From: Seongchinamella sediminis
GTDB lineage: Bacteria > Pseudomonadota > Gammaproteobacteria > Pseudomonadales > Halieaceae
Direction: 5' to 3'
NCBI RefSeq assembly: GCF_003457605.1
Contig: NZ_QRAN01000012.1
Coordinates: 1 to 64,000, forward strand
Length of the DNA stretch: 64,000 nt
Below the pieces are notes generated by a model, which saw only the letters and a list, made by a program, of their open reading frames with translations, did no database searches and was not told the origin of the DNA. Below are positions 17,581 through 26,102 of this stretch, piece after piece (position 1 is the stretch's first letter; the number at the start of each line of letters is the position of its first letter). A program made the translations under genes and the position numbers.

Positions 17581-18788
17581 TGAGAGATGTTCTGATCATA
17601 GGTGGCGGCTTCGCAGGGCTGTCCGCGGCGGTCGTGGCGGCCGACGAGAACGACAAGGCGGGCGGCGACCTTTGTATCACGCTCGTTAATCCGGTAGACG
17701 GCATCACGATTCGCCCGCGCCTCTATGAGTGCGACCCCGGGACGCTGCGCCCGGCATTGCGGCCAACGCTGGACCCGGCGGGTGTCGTGTTCGTTGAAAG
17801 TGCAGCGGAGAAGATCGACACCACAGCGAAGACGGTGACCCTCGCCACAGGTGAAGCGCTGTTTTATGACACGCTCATCCTCGCGACCGGCAGCGAAATG
17901 CCGCTGCTGGCGGTGCCCGGTTTCGCCGGACACGCCTTCAACATCGACACGCTCGAGGCCGCTGTCGCGCTCGATGAACATCTCTCTGCGACGGTTTCGG
18001 GGCCCGAAGAACCCGGACGGGACAGCTACGTGATTGTCGGCGGCGGCATGACAGGAATCGAGCTTGCGACGGAGATGCCGCGGCGCATAGCGGCCCACGG
18101 CGGGGCGGATGCGGTCGGGCGGTCCCGTATTGTGCTCGTTGAACGGGCAGCCGAAGTCGGCCCTGGGTTAGGTGTAAACCCCCGACCCATCATAGCGGAC
18201 GCGCTGCTGCGGGCGGGTGTGGAAATGCGGCTCGGTCGTTCGGTAGCCTCAGTCGATGCGGACGGGGCGACGCTGGACGACGGCGAGCGTATTGCCGCGA
18301 AGACGGTGGTCACGACGGTCGGTCTCCGGGCTAATGCCCTGACCGCGCAGATACCCGGCGAAAGAGACTCACAAGGCCGCCTGTGCGTCGACGACTATCA
18401 GCGGGTGAAGGGCGTAGACGCTGTCTATGCCACCGGCGATGTCGCACATGCGCTCGCCGACGACGGGTCGGCTGACGGTGGCGCGGAACAGATCGCGCTG
18501 ATGTCCTGCCAGCACGCTCGCACCATGGGCAAGTACGCCGGCTTCAACGCCGCCCGGGCTATGCTTGGCCTTCCGCCACAGATCTACCGCCAGGCGGACT
18601 ACGTCACCTGCCTTGACCTCGGCGATTACGGCGCGGTGTTCACTGCCGGCTGGAGGCGGGAGGTCCAGGCTACCGGGCACGAGGCCAAGAAGATCAAGAC
18701 GATGATCAACACCCAGCTGATCTATCCGCCGCGCGGCACACGGGAAGAGGTGTTCGCCGCAATGCGTATCAACGAGCGGGGGCGGTAG
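17580..18788 (+). CDS. Type II NADH dehydrogenase-like FAD/NAD(P)-binding oxidoreductase
   Basis: A 402-residue pyridine-nucleotide-disulphide-fold flavoprotein: N-terminal FAD motif IIGGGFAGLSAA, second nucleotide-binding motif VIVGGGMTGIELA near residue 150, and the FAD-binding ATGDVAHA near 285. No redox-active CxxC is present, so it fits the NDH-2/NorW-like group that transfers electrons to quinone or a small carrier. It overlaps the Rrf2 stop by one base, so it is the main target of that regulator. Its codons are more GC-rich than those of the preceding island. Confidence 0.85.
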   Translation: MRDVLIIGGGFAGLSAAVVAADENDKAGGDLCITLVNPVDGITIRPRLYECDPGTLRPALRPTLDPAGVVFVESAAEKIDTTAKTVTLATGEALFYDTLILATGSEMPLLAVPGFAGHAFNIDTLEAAVALDEHLSATVSGPEEPGRDSYVIVGGGMTGIELATEMPRRIAAHGGADAVGRSRIVLVERAAEVGPGLGVNPRPIIADALLRAGVEMRLGRSVASVDADGATLDDGERIAAKTVVTTVGLRANALTAQIPGERDSQGRLCVDDYQRVKGVDAVYATGDVAHALADDGSADGGAEQIALMSCQHARTMGKYAGFNAARAMLGLPPQIYRQADYVTCLDLGDYGAVFTAGWRREVQATGHEAKKIKTMINTQLIYPPRGTREEVFAAMRINERGR

Positions 18789-18966
18789 AGGGGGCGTCCC
18801 GAGCCGTGCCCCGGATTGTTAAGAGTGCTATCTGCGCATTATGTCAACGTTCTTGTGGGCACCTGTTATATCGAGATCAGCACTACCGACCGCTAGCGTC
18901 ACCCTGCGCGAGGCCGACAAACCCGGAGTCAGGATTGACTTGGAGATTGCTCTCTGGGTCTACAAT

Positions 18967-19060
18967 ATCGGTATTGCCTAGACACTCTGAACTAATCCCC
19001 GAGCCGGCTCACCTACGGCCTGAAGGCGTCTGGCCTGCCCTCCGGGGTGGGCCTTTTTTA
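18967..19060 (+). ncRNA. Candidate small RNA ending in an intrinsic terminator
   Basis: TTGACT (18935-18940) and TACAAT (18961-18966) lie 20 bp apart, somewhat too far for an ideal sigma-70 promoter. About 90 bp downstream is a strong hairpin with a T-run. No open frame with a start site lies between. A short untranslated RNA is possible; a terminator for the upstream flavoprotein is the simpler alternative. Confidence 0.25.
19032..19059 (+). terminator. Intrinsic terminator
   Basis: GGCCTGCCC (19032-19040) pairs with GGGTGGGCC (about 19045-19053, two G-T pairs), followed directly by TTTTTT. It reads on the plus strand and separates the flavoprotein gene from the convergent cco assembly genes. 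Confidence 0.7.
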
Positions 19061-19063
19061 TTT

Positions 19064-19795
19064 TCAGTGTCCCATTTTTGAATGATCCATCGTGGAATGG
19101 TCCATTTGACCCTGCTCGACCCCCGGTGCCTGGTGGCGGAGATGATCGCCGTGGGCGGCTACCAGGTACAGGGTCCAGATGCCCGAGGCAATCAGCATGA
19201 GGGTGATAAAAAGCTTGAGGCCGCGACGGCGTAAAAATGCCTGGACCCGGCTGGCGCCAAGGCTGACCGCCATCATCGCCGGCAGGGTGCCGAGGCCAAA
19301 ACAGAACATCAGCGAGGCCGAGTACAGGGGACTCTGGGCAGTGGCGGACCAGGCCAGGGCGGAGTAAATCAGGCCGCAGGGCATCAGGCCCCAGCACAGG
19401 CCCAGCGCCAGTCCCTGCAGGGGCGTGCGTATCGGCAGCAGCCTGGATGAAAAGCGCTGTACCGGCTGCCACAAACGGGCCCCGGCCTGCTCCAGCACCA
19501 GCATGCCCCGCCACCAGTCCGCCACATACAAGCCCATGGCGATAAGCAACAGGCCCGCGAGGTAACGCAGACCGATGGTCCAGGCAACCAGGTCAATGCT
19601 GCCCGCAATCACGCCCAGTAGCGCTCCGAGCAGGGTATAGCTCAGCACCCGGCCGCTGTGATAGGCGATGGTTACCGGCAGGGAGCGCGCGCCGCCCAGG
19701 TTCAGGGCGGCGGCAATGCCCCCGCACATCCCCAGGCAGTGACCGCTGCCGACCAGGCCCAGGGCCAGGGCGCTGAGGTAACCGAGTTCATTCAT
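19064..19795 (-). CDS. TauE/SafE-type membrane protein of the cbb3 assembly cluster
   Basis: A 243-residue protein of about six membrane spans. It has the motif GSGHCLGMCGG near the N-terminus, with two cysteines and a His likely to bind metal, and LCWGLMPCGLIYSALAWS in the middle. The C-terminus is a His/Met-rich tail (MDHSTMDHSKMGH), typical of copper handling. Members are annotated as sulphite exporters but regularly follow ccoS, so a role in copper supply or cytochrome oxidase assembly is more likely. The ATG at 19795 lies inside ccoS by 8 bp; the frame upstream of it is read-through of ccoS. Confidence 0.85.
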   Translation of the reverse strand: MNELGYLSALALGLVGSGHCLGMCGGIAAALNLGGARSLPVTIAYHSGRVLSYTLLGALLGVIAGSIDLVAWTIGLRYLAGLLLIAMGLYVADWWRGMLVLEQAGARLWQPVQRFSSRLLPIRTPLQGLALGLCWGLMPCGLIYSALAWSATAQSPLYSASLMFCFGLGTLPAMMAVSLGASRVQAFLRRRGLKLFITLMLIASGIWTLYLVAAHGDHLRHQAPGVEQGQMDHSTMDHSKMGH

Positions 19796-19973
19796 CCCCG
19801 GTGTTCTCCGGGGGGGGGTCCTTGCCCTGGCCCGCTTCTTTATCGGCGATGATGCGCCAGGCTTCCTTGTCCAGGTCGTCGTACTGGCCATCGTCTATGG
19901 CCCACAGCAGCAACTTGATTCCCAGCGCCACCAGCACCAGCGCGACCGGAATTAACAGGTACAAACTGTCCAT
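19788..19973 (-). CDS. ccoS: CcoS, cbb3 oxidase maturation protein
   Basis: A 61-residue protein with one N-terminal membrane span (from LYLLIPVALVLVALGI) followed by AIDDGQYDDLDKEAWRI, the conserved FixS/CcoS segment. CcoS is needed for cofactor insertion into cbb3 oxidase. It lies directly after ccoI and overlaps the next gene by 8 bp. Confidence 0.92.
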   Translation of the reverse strand: MDSLYLLIPVALVLVALGIKLLLWAIDDGQYDDLDKEAWRIIADKEAGQGKDPPPENTGDE

Positions 19974-22420
19974 CAGTACTGTATCTCCTGTGCCCGTCGC
20001 CGGTTCAGGCGCAGCGAGTTTGCCACTACCAGCAGTGAACTGAGCGACATTCCGATCGCCGCCGCCCAGGGCGGCACGTTACCGGTGGCCGCCAGTGGAA
20101 TCGCGCTGAGATTGTAGCCCAGCGCCCAGGCAAAGTTCTGCAGGATGATGCGGCGGCAGGCGCGGGCCTTGTTCCAGGTCTCGGTCACCCGGGCAAGGTC
20201 GTCATCGACAATAACGAAGTCGGCCTGGGTGCGGGCCAGGTCGGTCGCCCCCGCTACCGCGAAGGAACTGTCTGCCACGCTCAGTACCGGGGCGTCGTTG
20301 AGGCCGTCGCCGACCATGCTGACGACCGCGCCCGCGGCCTGTAACTCCTGCACCCGCTGCATTTTCTGTTGCGGTTCCATGCCCGTGCGCACATCGTCTA
20401 TACCCAGCCCGGCGGCCAGCAATTTACCCTGGGGCGAGCTGTCACCGGTGAGCAGGCCCAGGGTCAGCCCCCCCGCGCGCGCGGCCTGCACAACGGCTGG
20501 CGATTCCTGCCGCAGCTGGTCGTCCAGGCCTATCCAGGCCAGCGCCTGTGCCGGGTTGCACAGGGCAATCCAGTACAGCGGGTCATCGGGCGGTGGTGGA
20601 AGGCCGGGGCAGAGTTCGCGGCAGTAGGCCTCGCTACCAATGCGGTATAGCTGTCCGTTCACGCTGCCCTGCAGCCCGGCGCCCAGCTTGTAGCTGACGT
20701 CGTGAAAGCCTTCAGTGCTCTCTATGTGGGCGAAAGCCTTGCTGACCGGGTGATTGGACCAGTGCTGCAGGCCGGCAGCCAGCTGCAGCGCCTGTTGCTC
20801 GTCAAGCTCACCCAGCAGTTCCACCCGGCGTACGGCCAGGCGTCCCTCGGTGAGGGTGCCGGTCTTGTCAAACAGCAGGTGAGTGGTGCGGGACAGCGCC
20901 TCCAGGGCATTTTCACCGCGGACGATCACCCCCGAGGTCCGCAGGGCACTGGCCGCCGAGGTCAGGGCGGCCGGCGTGGCCAGTGCCAGGGCGCAGGGGC
21001 AGGATATTACCAGCACCGACAGTGCCACCCACAGGGTTTGTTCCGGAGCGATCTGCCACCAGGCGATAGCGGTGGCCGAAGTGACGAGCAACACACCGGC
21101 AACAAACCAGGAAGCGATGCGGTCAGCCATTTTTGCCAGCTGCGGCTTCTCTGTTTCGGCGACTTCCACTGAGCGCTGCAGCGCCGCCAGCCGGCTTTCG
21201 GCATAGCTGCCCAGGACTTCCGCTTCCAGGGCAGCCTCCACGTTGAGAGTGCCGGCGTAAATGATGTCCCCGGTCGCCACCGTGCGCGGCAGGTGCTCGC
21301 CGTTGAAGGTGTCTTCCCGCACGGCGCTGTTACCGGCGATGACGGTAGCGTCAGCGGCAATGGTCTGCCCCGCCTGCACCAGCATGATTTCGCCCCGCTC
21401 AACCTGCGAGCGCGGCACCGTAAGCCACTGCTCGCCGCGGCGAACGCGAATCGCGTCCGGCAAACTGCTCTGGGCATCAAACCAGTTGCTGGCGTGACGC
21501 TGGCGCACCCGGGCCTCGAGGAAACGGCCCAGCAACAGGAAGAAGGTGAACATCACCACCGAGTCGAAATACACCTGGCCGCTGCCCGTAAAGGTGGCGT
21601 AGGCGCTGGCCAGCCAGGCGAGGCCGATGGCCAGGGCCACGGGCAGGTCCATGACCAGCGCGCCCTGTTTCAGGTGGCGCCAGGCGGTGCGGAAAAACGT
21701 GCCGGCACTGTAGTAGACGATAAATCCGGACACCAGCAGGCTGACCGCGCGCAACAGGCCCTGGTATTGCTCCTGTATGCCCTGGATATCACCGGCGTGC
21801 AGCGCTACCGCAAACATACCGACCTGCATCATGCCGAAGCCCGCCACGCCGAGCCGGCGCAGGTCAGCCCGGTACTCCGCCCGCAGCTGCTCCCGGCGGG
21901 CGCTGAGCTGGAAGGGCTGTGGCCGGTACCCGAGAGCCTCCACACGGGCGAAAATTTCGCTCAATGGCAGCTGTTGCGGATCAAAACGAATGTCCAGTCG
22001 GGACTGCTGCAGGTTGACCGCCGCTGTCACCACGCCCGGTACCGGTGCCAGGGTTTGTTCTATTAGCCAGGTACAGGCCGCGCAGGTGATGCCACCGAGC
22101 AGAAGGCGGGCGCTGACACTGCCGTCATCGTTGTTCTCGCAGAATGTCGCGGCGAGTTCCGGCTGGTCGTAAATGAGGTACTGGCTGCTGTCCGGCTCAG
22201 CGTTGGCGCTGGGGCGTTCGCTGTAGGCCGTGCGCTGCTGGTAGAAACTGTCCAGGCCGCTGCCGGCGATCATCGCCGCCACGGCCTGGCAGCCCGGGCA
22301 GCACATGCTGCGCTGCTGGCCCCCGATCTCGGTGTACAGTTGCAGGCCCTCGGGCACTGGTTCCCCGCAATGGTAACAGGGTTCGCTCAGTGCATCGGGG
22401 GCCGCCGCCGGCTCAGCCAC
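19973..22420 (-). CDS. ccoI: CcoI copper-transporting P1B-type ATPase
   Basis: An 815-residue heavy-metal P-type ATPase that delivers copper for the cbb3 active site. In order: an N-terminal cysteine-rich domain (CYHCGEPVPEG, MCCPGCQAVA), a heavy-metal domain with GITCAACTWL, membrane helices with the CPC ion site in ISCPCALALATPA, the phosphorylation motif DKTGTLTEG and the hinge MVGDGLNDAPVL. The open frame extends to 22537 inside ccoH; I place the start at the GTG at 22420, which overlaps the ccoH stop by 8 bp and brings the conserved CYHC block close to the N-terminus as in other CcoI proteins. A GTG at 22432 is the alternative. Confidence 0.92.
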   Translation of the reverse strand: MAEPAAAPDALSEPCYHCGEPVPEGLQLYTEIGGQQRSMCCPGCQAVAAMIAGSGLDSFYQQRTAYSERPSANAEPDSSQYLIYDQPELAATFCENNDDGSVSARLLLGGITCAACTWLIEQTLAPVPGVVTAAVNLQQSRLDIRFDPQQLPLSEIFARVEALGYRPQPFQLSARREQLRAEYRADLRRLGVAGFGMMQVGMFAVALHAGDIQGIQEQYQGLLRAVSLLVSGFIVYYSAGTFFRTAWRHLKQGALVMDLPVALAIGLAWLASAYATFTGSGQVYFDSVVMFTFFLLLGRFLEARVRQRHASNWFDAQSSLPDAIRVRRGEQWLTVPRSQVERGEIMLVQAGQTIAADATVIAGNSAVREDTFNGEHLPRTVATGDIIYAGTLNVEAALEAEVLGSYAESRLAALQRSVEVAETEKPQLAKMADRIASWFVAGVLLVTSATAIAWWQIAPEQTLWVALSVLVISCPCALALATPAALTSAASALRTSGVIVRGENALEALSRTTHLLFDKTGTLTEGRLAVRRVELLGELDEQQALQLAAGLQHWSNHPVSKAFAHIESTEGFHDVSYKLGAGLQGSVNGQLYRIGSEAYCRELCPGLPPPPDDPLYWIALCNPAQALAWIGLDDQLRQESPAVVQAARAGGLTLGLLTGDSSPQGKLLAAGLGIDDVRTGMEPQQKMQRVQELQAAGAVVSMVGDGLNDAPVLSVADSSFAVAGATDLARTQADFVIVDDDLARVTETWNKARACRRIILQNFAWALGYNLSAIPLAATGNVPPWAAAIGMSLSSLLVVANSLRLNRRRAQEIQY

Positions 22421-22910
22421 CGCTCGCGTCACGGAGGTCGGCTGCGGTGATGGAGCCGTCCAGGCGCCAGGCCTGTCCTGCCTCGTTAAGCAGAGCCCAG
22501 TGCCAGCGCGGTGCGATGCTGGCCTGCAAGCGGCCACGATATTCCCCTGGCACGCTCTGTACTACCGTGATCTGGAAGTCGCGGTCAGACTCCAGCGGGT
22601 GTGACAGCAACAGCTGCAACTGCGGGGATGCTACCGGCCCGGTGGTCCTTACCAGGATTTCCGTACCGGATACCTGCAGGCTCGCTCCTATGCCCAGGGC
22701 TTCGGCGCGTTCCTTCTTCTCCAGTTTGCGGTTAATAGCCAGGCCATCCTTGTAATACTCGTCAATCACCAGGTCATCGGCGCCGCGATTGGCGATTACC
22801 ACCATGGTGATGCCGGCCACCACGACCGAGGCCGGCAGCAGAATCAGGAACCAGGGCCAGAACTGGCGATACCAGGGTTCGCTGTCTTCCCGGGGCAGGC
22901 GCTTGTTCAT
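22413..22910 (-). CDS. ccoH: CcoH/FixH cbb3 oxidase assembly protein
   Basis: A 165-residue protein with one N-terminal membrane span (from WFLILLPASVVVAGITMVVI) and a periplasmic domain containing the FixH hallmark DLVIDEYYKDGLAINRKLEK. It works with CcoI and CcoG in cbb3 assembly and is encoded between them, 8 bp after ccoG. Confidence 0.92.
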   Translation of the reverse strand: MNKRLPREDSEPWYRQFWPWFLILLPASVVVAGITMVVIANRGADDLVIDEYYKDGLAINRKLEKKERAEALGIGASLQVSGTEILVRTTGPVASPQLQLLLSHPLESDRDFQITVVQSVPGEYRGRLQASIAPRWHWALLNEAGQAWRLDGSITAADLRDASGG

Positions 22911-22918
22911 CGATTGTC

Positions 22919-24334
22919 CTACAGCGGTTTCACGAATCGGGATTCGTGGGAAATTTGTAAGGCTTCATTGTCACTGGCTCCGGCGTGGAATTCAAACTCC
23001 GTACTGGGCTTGTCCAGTGAATCCGGCATGGCCCGCAGGCGCAGGCTGATGGAGCGTACCTCGCCGCCATTCAGGCGATGCTCGGTTTCGCCGATAATCT
23101 CGGCCTGCGGCAGTCCGGAAACGCTGATGTTGAACACATGCCCTTCGGGATCCATGTTCACCAGTTGCAGGGTATATATGTTGTCTATTGCGCCCGTGTC
23201 CGTGGTCATGTACAGCTGGTTGCGGTCACGGATGATGGTCAGCTCCAGCGGGATACGCGAGAACATATTATACGAGAACACCCCGACCATGATTGCCAGC
23301 ACCACCACATAGCCGATGATCCGCGGGCGTATCCAGTGAGTGGTGCCGCCGGCGAGTTCGTGTTCGCTGGTGTAGCGTATAAGTCCTCGGGGATAGTCCA
23401 TCTTGTCCATGACCGAGTTACAGGCGTCGATGCAAAGGGCACAGCTGATACACTCGTATTGCAGGCCGTTGCGGATATCAATGCCGGTAGGGCATACCTG
23501 GACGCAGAGTTCGCAGTCGATACAGTCTCCCAGTCCTGCTGCCTTGTAATCCGCGCTTTTCTTGCGGCTGCCGCGGGGCTCGCCGCGCGCCTGGTCATAG
23601 GAAACAATCAGCGTGTCCTGGTCGAACATGACCGACTGGAAGCGGGCGTAGGGGCACATGTACTTGCACACCTGCTCGCGCATGTAGGCGGCATTGATGT
23701 AGGTTGCCGCGGTGAAGAAAAAGGTCCAGAACAGGGCCCAGCCCGCCACCGCGAGTCCGGCGAAATCCACCACCAGTTCCCGGATACCGTAAAAGTAACC
23801 GACGAAGGTCAGACCGGTCATGAAGGCAATGAACAGCCAGCCGGCGTGTTTCATGAACTTTCTGCCGAACTTCTGCAGTGACATCGGCGCCTTGTCGAGC
23901 TTGATGCGCTGGTTGCGGCTGCCCTCGGTCTTCTGCTCCACCCACATGAACATGGTGGTCCACACGGTTTGCGGGCAAGTGTAGCCGCACCAGACGCGTC
24001 CGGCGAAGGTCGTTACCGCGAACAAGGAGTAGGCGGCGATGATCAGCAGGAAGGCCAGCATCGGGAAGTCCTGCGGCCAGAAGGTCAGGCCGAGAATGTG
24101 GAACTTGCGTGCGGGCAGGTCAAACAACACCGACTGCTGTCCATCCCAGTTGATCCAGGGCAGGAGAAAGTAGCCCAGCAACAGCGGCCAGCCGGTATAG
24201 AGGCGCACTTTCTGGAAAAAACCCTCGACCTTGCGGGTGTAAATACGTTCCCGTCGCTGGTAAAGGTCGACTTCGCCGACTTCAGCGGGGGCAACTTCCT
24301 GCAGGTCAATCAGGTCTTCATCAGTTCTCGACAT
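22919..24334 (-). CDS. ccoG: CcoG/RdxA/FixG ferredoxin-like membrane protein
   Basis: A 471-residue membrane protein with two bacterial-ferredoxin-type clusters, CIDCELCVQVCPTG and CISCALCIDAC, preceded by membrane spans carrying GYTCPQTVWTTMFMW and CKYMCPYARFQ. The C-terminus is an Ig-like periplasmic domain. CcoG is proposed to reduce copper(II) for cbb3 oxidase maturation. It stands 88 bp downstream of ccoP and starts the ccoGHIS set. Confidence 0.93.
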   Translation of the reverse strand: MSRTDEDLIDLQEVAPAEVGEVDLYQRRERIYTRKVEGFFQKVRLYTGWPLLLGYFLLPWINWDGQQSVLFDLPARKFHILGLTFWPQDFPMLAFLLIIAAYSLFAVTTFAGRVWCGYTCPQTVWTTMFMWVEQKTEGSRNQRIKLDKAPMSLQKFGRKFMKHAGWLFIAFMTGLTFVGYFYGIRELVVDFAGLAVAGWALFWTFFFTAATYINAAYMREQVCKYMCPYARFQSVMFDQDTLIVSYDQARGEPRGSRKKSADYKAAGLGDCIDCELCVQVCPTGIDIRNGLQYECISCALCIDACNSVMDKMDYPRGLIRYTSEHELAGGTTHWIRPRIIGYVVVLAIMVGVFSYNMFSRIPLELTIIRDRNQLYMTTDTGAIDNIYTLQLVNMDPEGHVFNISVSGLPQAEIIGETEHRLNGGEVRSISLRLRAMPDSLDKPSTEFEFHAGASDNEALQISHESRFVKPL

Positions 24335-24422
24335 GGTGCTGGCACGCTCGGGCTGGGTGGGAGGAGGGGAGCCCTGGTGAGGACTCCCCGGTAGCGCTTG
24401 CGAAGGGAGTAAAACGCCTTAC

Positions 24423-25298
24423 TTACTTGCTCAGGCCATACACAAAGGCCGTGAGGATGTGTATCTTGTCCTCGCTCAGGGTGTTCTGGAAGGCGGGCAT
24501 GGCGCCGTTGCGGCCAGCCCGCAGGGTATGCGCGATCTGCTCCGCGCTGCCGCCGTAAAGCCAGATGCCGTTGGTCAGGTTGGGCGCCCCCAGGGCCTGG
24601 TTGCCGGTACCGTCAGCCAGGTGGCAGGCGGCACAGTAGGTCTGGAAATGCTTCTCACCGGCAGCCGCGAGACTCTCGTCCACGTCGCGGCCGCTCAGCG
24701 ACATTACATAGGCGGTGGTTTCGGCAATACCCTGGTCGCCAAGAATCGAACCCCAGGCAGGCATGGCGGCCTGACGGCCGTTAACCAGCGTCGCCTTGAT
24801 CGCTTCCGGGGTGCCGCCGTAAATCCAGTCATCGTCGGTCAGGTTGGGGAAGCCGTAAGCGCCCTTGGCATCGGAACCGTGGCACTGGGCACAGTTGTTA
24901 CTGAACATACGCATGCCCATTTTGCGCACCGCCGGGTCCTGGGCGATTTCCTCTACCGGCATGGCCAGGTAGCGGTCGCGCATGTCGCGGTACTTTTCGT
25001 CCGCCCTTGCCACCTCCCGCTCGTGCTGTTCGATTGATGTCCAGCCCAGCAAGCCCTTGAAGTTACCCATGCCGGGGTAAATGATCAGGTAGCCGACGCT
25101 GAACACGATGGTCAGCACGAACATGCCAAACCACCAGGCGGGCATGGGGTTGTCGTATTCCTCGATGCCGTCGTAGACATGCCCGGTGGTCTTGCCTTCC
25201 GGGTTTTCACGGGAGCGATTGGCGAACAGTACCCAGGTGATGAGGATAATGGTCAGCGATGTGAGTACGATAACCCACAAACTCCAGAAACTAGCCAT
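24423..25298 (-). CDS. ccoP: CcoP, dihaem c-type subunit of cbb3 cytochrome oxidase
   Basis: A 291-residue subunit with two membrane segments near the N-terminus and two haem c sites, CAQCHGSDAKG and CAACHLADGTG, each followed by a Met ligand region (GRQAAMPAWG and GRNGAMPAFQ). CcoP passes electrons from cytochrome c to the catalytic subunit in microaerobic respiration. Its ATG overlaps ccoQ by 8 bp. Confidence 0.95.
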   Translation of the reverse strand: MASFWSLWVIVLTSLTIILITWVLFANRSRENPEGKTTGHVYDGIEEYDNPMPAWWFGMFVLTIVFSVGYLIIYPGMGNFKGLLGWTSIEQHEREVARADEKYRDMRDRYLAMPVEEIAQDPAVRKMGMRMFSNNCAQCHGSDAKGAYGFPNLTDDDWIYGGTPEAIKATLVNGRQAAMPAWGSILGDQGIAETTAYVMSLSGRDVDESLAAAGEKHFQTYCAACHLADGTGNQALGAPNLTNGIWLYGGSAEQIAHTLRAGRNGAMPAFQNTLSEDKIHILTAFVYGLSK

Positions 25299-25470
25299 TC
25301 TTGATTTCCTCCTGCATGGTGCGTTGATTCAGCTCTTCATCTGCGAACGGCAAGTTGGCGGCGTCATCAAAAGGTTTTTTGCGTTTTTTGTCATAGGCCC
25401 AGAAACACATGCCGATGAATGTAATCATCAAAAACACGGTGCTCAGGCCCCTCAGGTCATTGATATCCAT
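25291..25470 (-). CDS. ccoQ: CcoQ, small subunit of cbb3 cytochrome oxidase
   Basis: A 59-residue protein with one membrane span (from LSTVFLMITFIGMCFWA) followed by the conserved basic stretch YDKKRKKPFDDAANLPF. CcoQ stabilises the cbb3 complex. It fills the space between ccoO and ccoP exactly, 9 bp after ccoO and overlapping ccoP by 8 bp. Confidence 0.9.
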   Translation of the reverse strand: MDINDLRGLSTVFLMITFIGMCFWAYDKKRKKPFDDAANLPFADEELNQRTMQEEIKNG

Positions 25471-25479
25471 GGTCTGGTC

Positions 25480-26088
25480 CTAGCGCCTCGATTGCAGCAG
25501 GGTGCCCAGCTGTTGCAGGTACGCAACCAGGGCGTCGATTTCTTTCTTGCCTTCAACGGCGGCCTTCGCGCCGGCGATATCCTCGTCGGTGTAGGGTACG
25601 CCGACGGCGCGCAGGGAACTCATCTTCCTGCCGGTGCTTTCCCCGGAGAGCTCCTTCTCGAACAGCCAGGGGAAGGCGGGCATGTTGGATTCGGGGACCA
25701 CGTCGCGGGGGTTGTACAGGTGCGCCCGGTGCCAGTCGTCAGAGTAGCGCTTGCCGACCCTGGCGAGGTCGGGCCCGGTGCGTTTCGAACCCCACAGGAA
25801 AGGATGCTCGTAAACGTGCTCACCCGCTACCGAATAGTGGCCGTAGCGCTCGGTTTCAGCACGCAGGGGCCGAATCATTTGCGAATGACAGGTGTTGCAA
25901 CCCTCGCGGATGTAGATGTCACGACCCTCCAGCTCCAGCGCAGGCAGGGGTTTGAGGCCGGCGATGGGTTCGTTGGTTTCCTTGATGAACATCAGCGGAA
26001 CCAGCTCCACCAGGGTACCAAAGCTGATGGCGATGATGATGCCGATGATCATCAGGCCGACATTTGTTTCTACTGCTTCATGTTTCAT
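25480..26088 (-). CDS. ccoO: CcoO, monohaem c-type subunit of cbb3 cytochrome oxidase
   Basis: A 202-residue subunit with one N-terminal membrane anchor and one haem c site, [15 protein letters not shown], followed by the CcoO-specific [15 protein letters not shown] and the Met-containing [10 protein letters not shown]. It lies 14 bp after ccoN in the standard NOQP order. Confidence 0.95.
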   Translation of the reverse strand: MKHEAVETNVGLMIIGIIIAISFGTLVELVPLMFIKETNEPIAGLKPLPALELEGRDIYIREGCNTCHSQMIRPLRAETERYGHYSVAGEHVYEHPFLWGSKRTGPDLARVGKRYSDDWHRAHLYNPRDVVPESNMPAFPWLFEKELSGESTGRKMSSLRAVGVPYTDEDIAGAKAAVEGKKEIDALVAYLQQLGTLLQSRR

Positions 26089-26102
26089 AGTCTTGTCGCT
26101 CC

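Noticed and set aside
19064-19891. A 32-residue Arg- and Thr-rich extension of the TauE/SafE-type protein
   Set aside because: It lies inside ccoS in another frame; the ATG at 19795 opens into the conserved first membrane helix.
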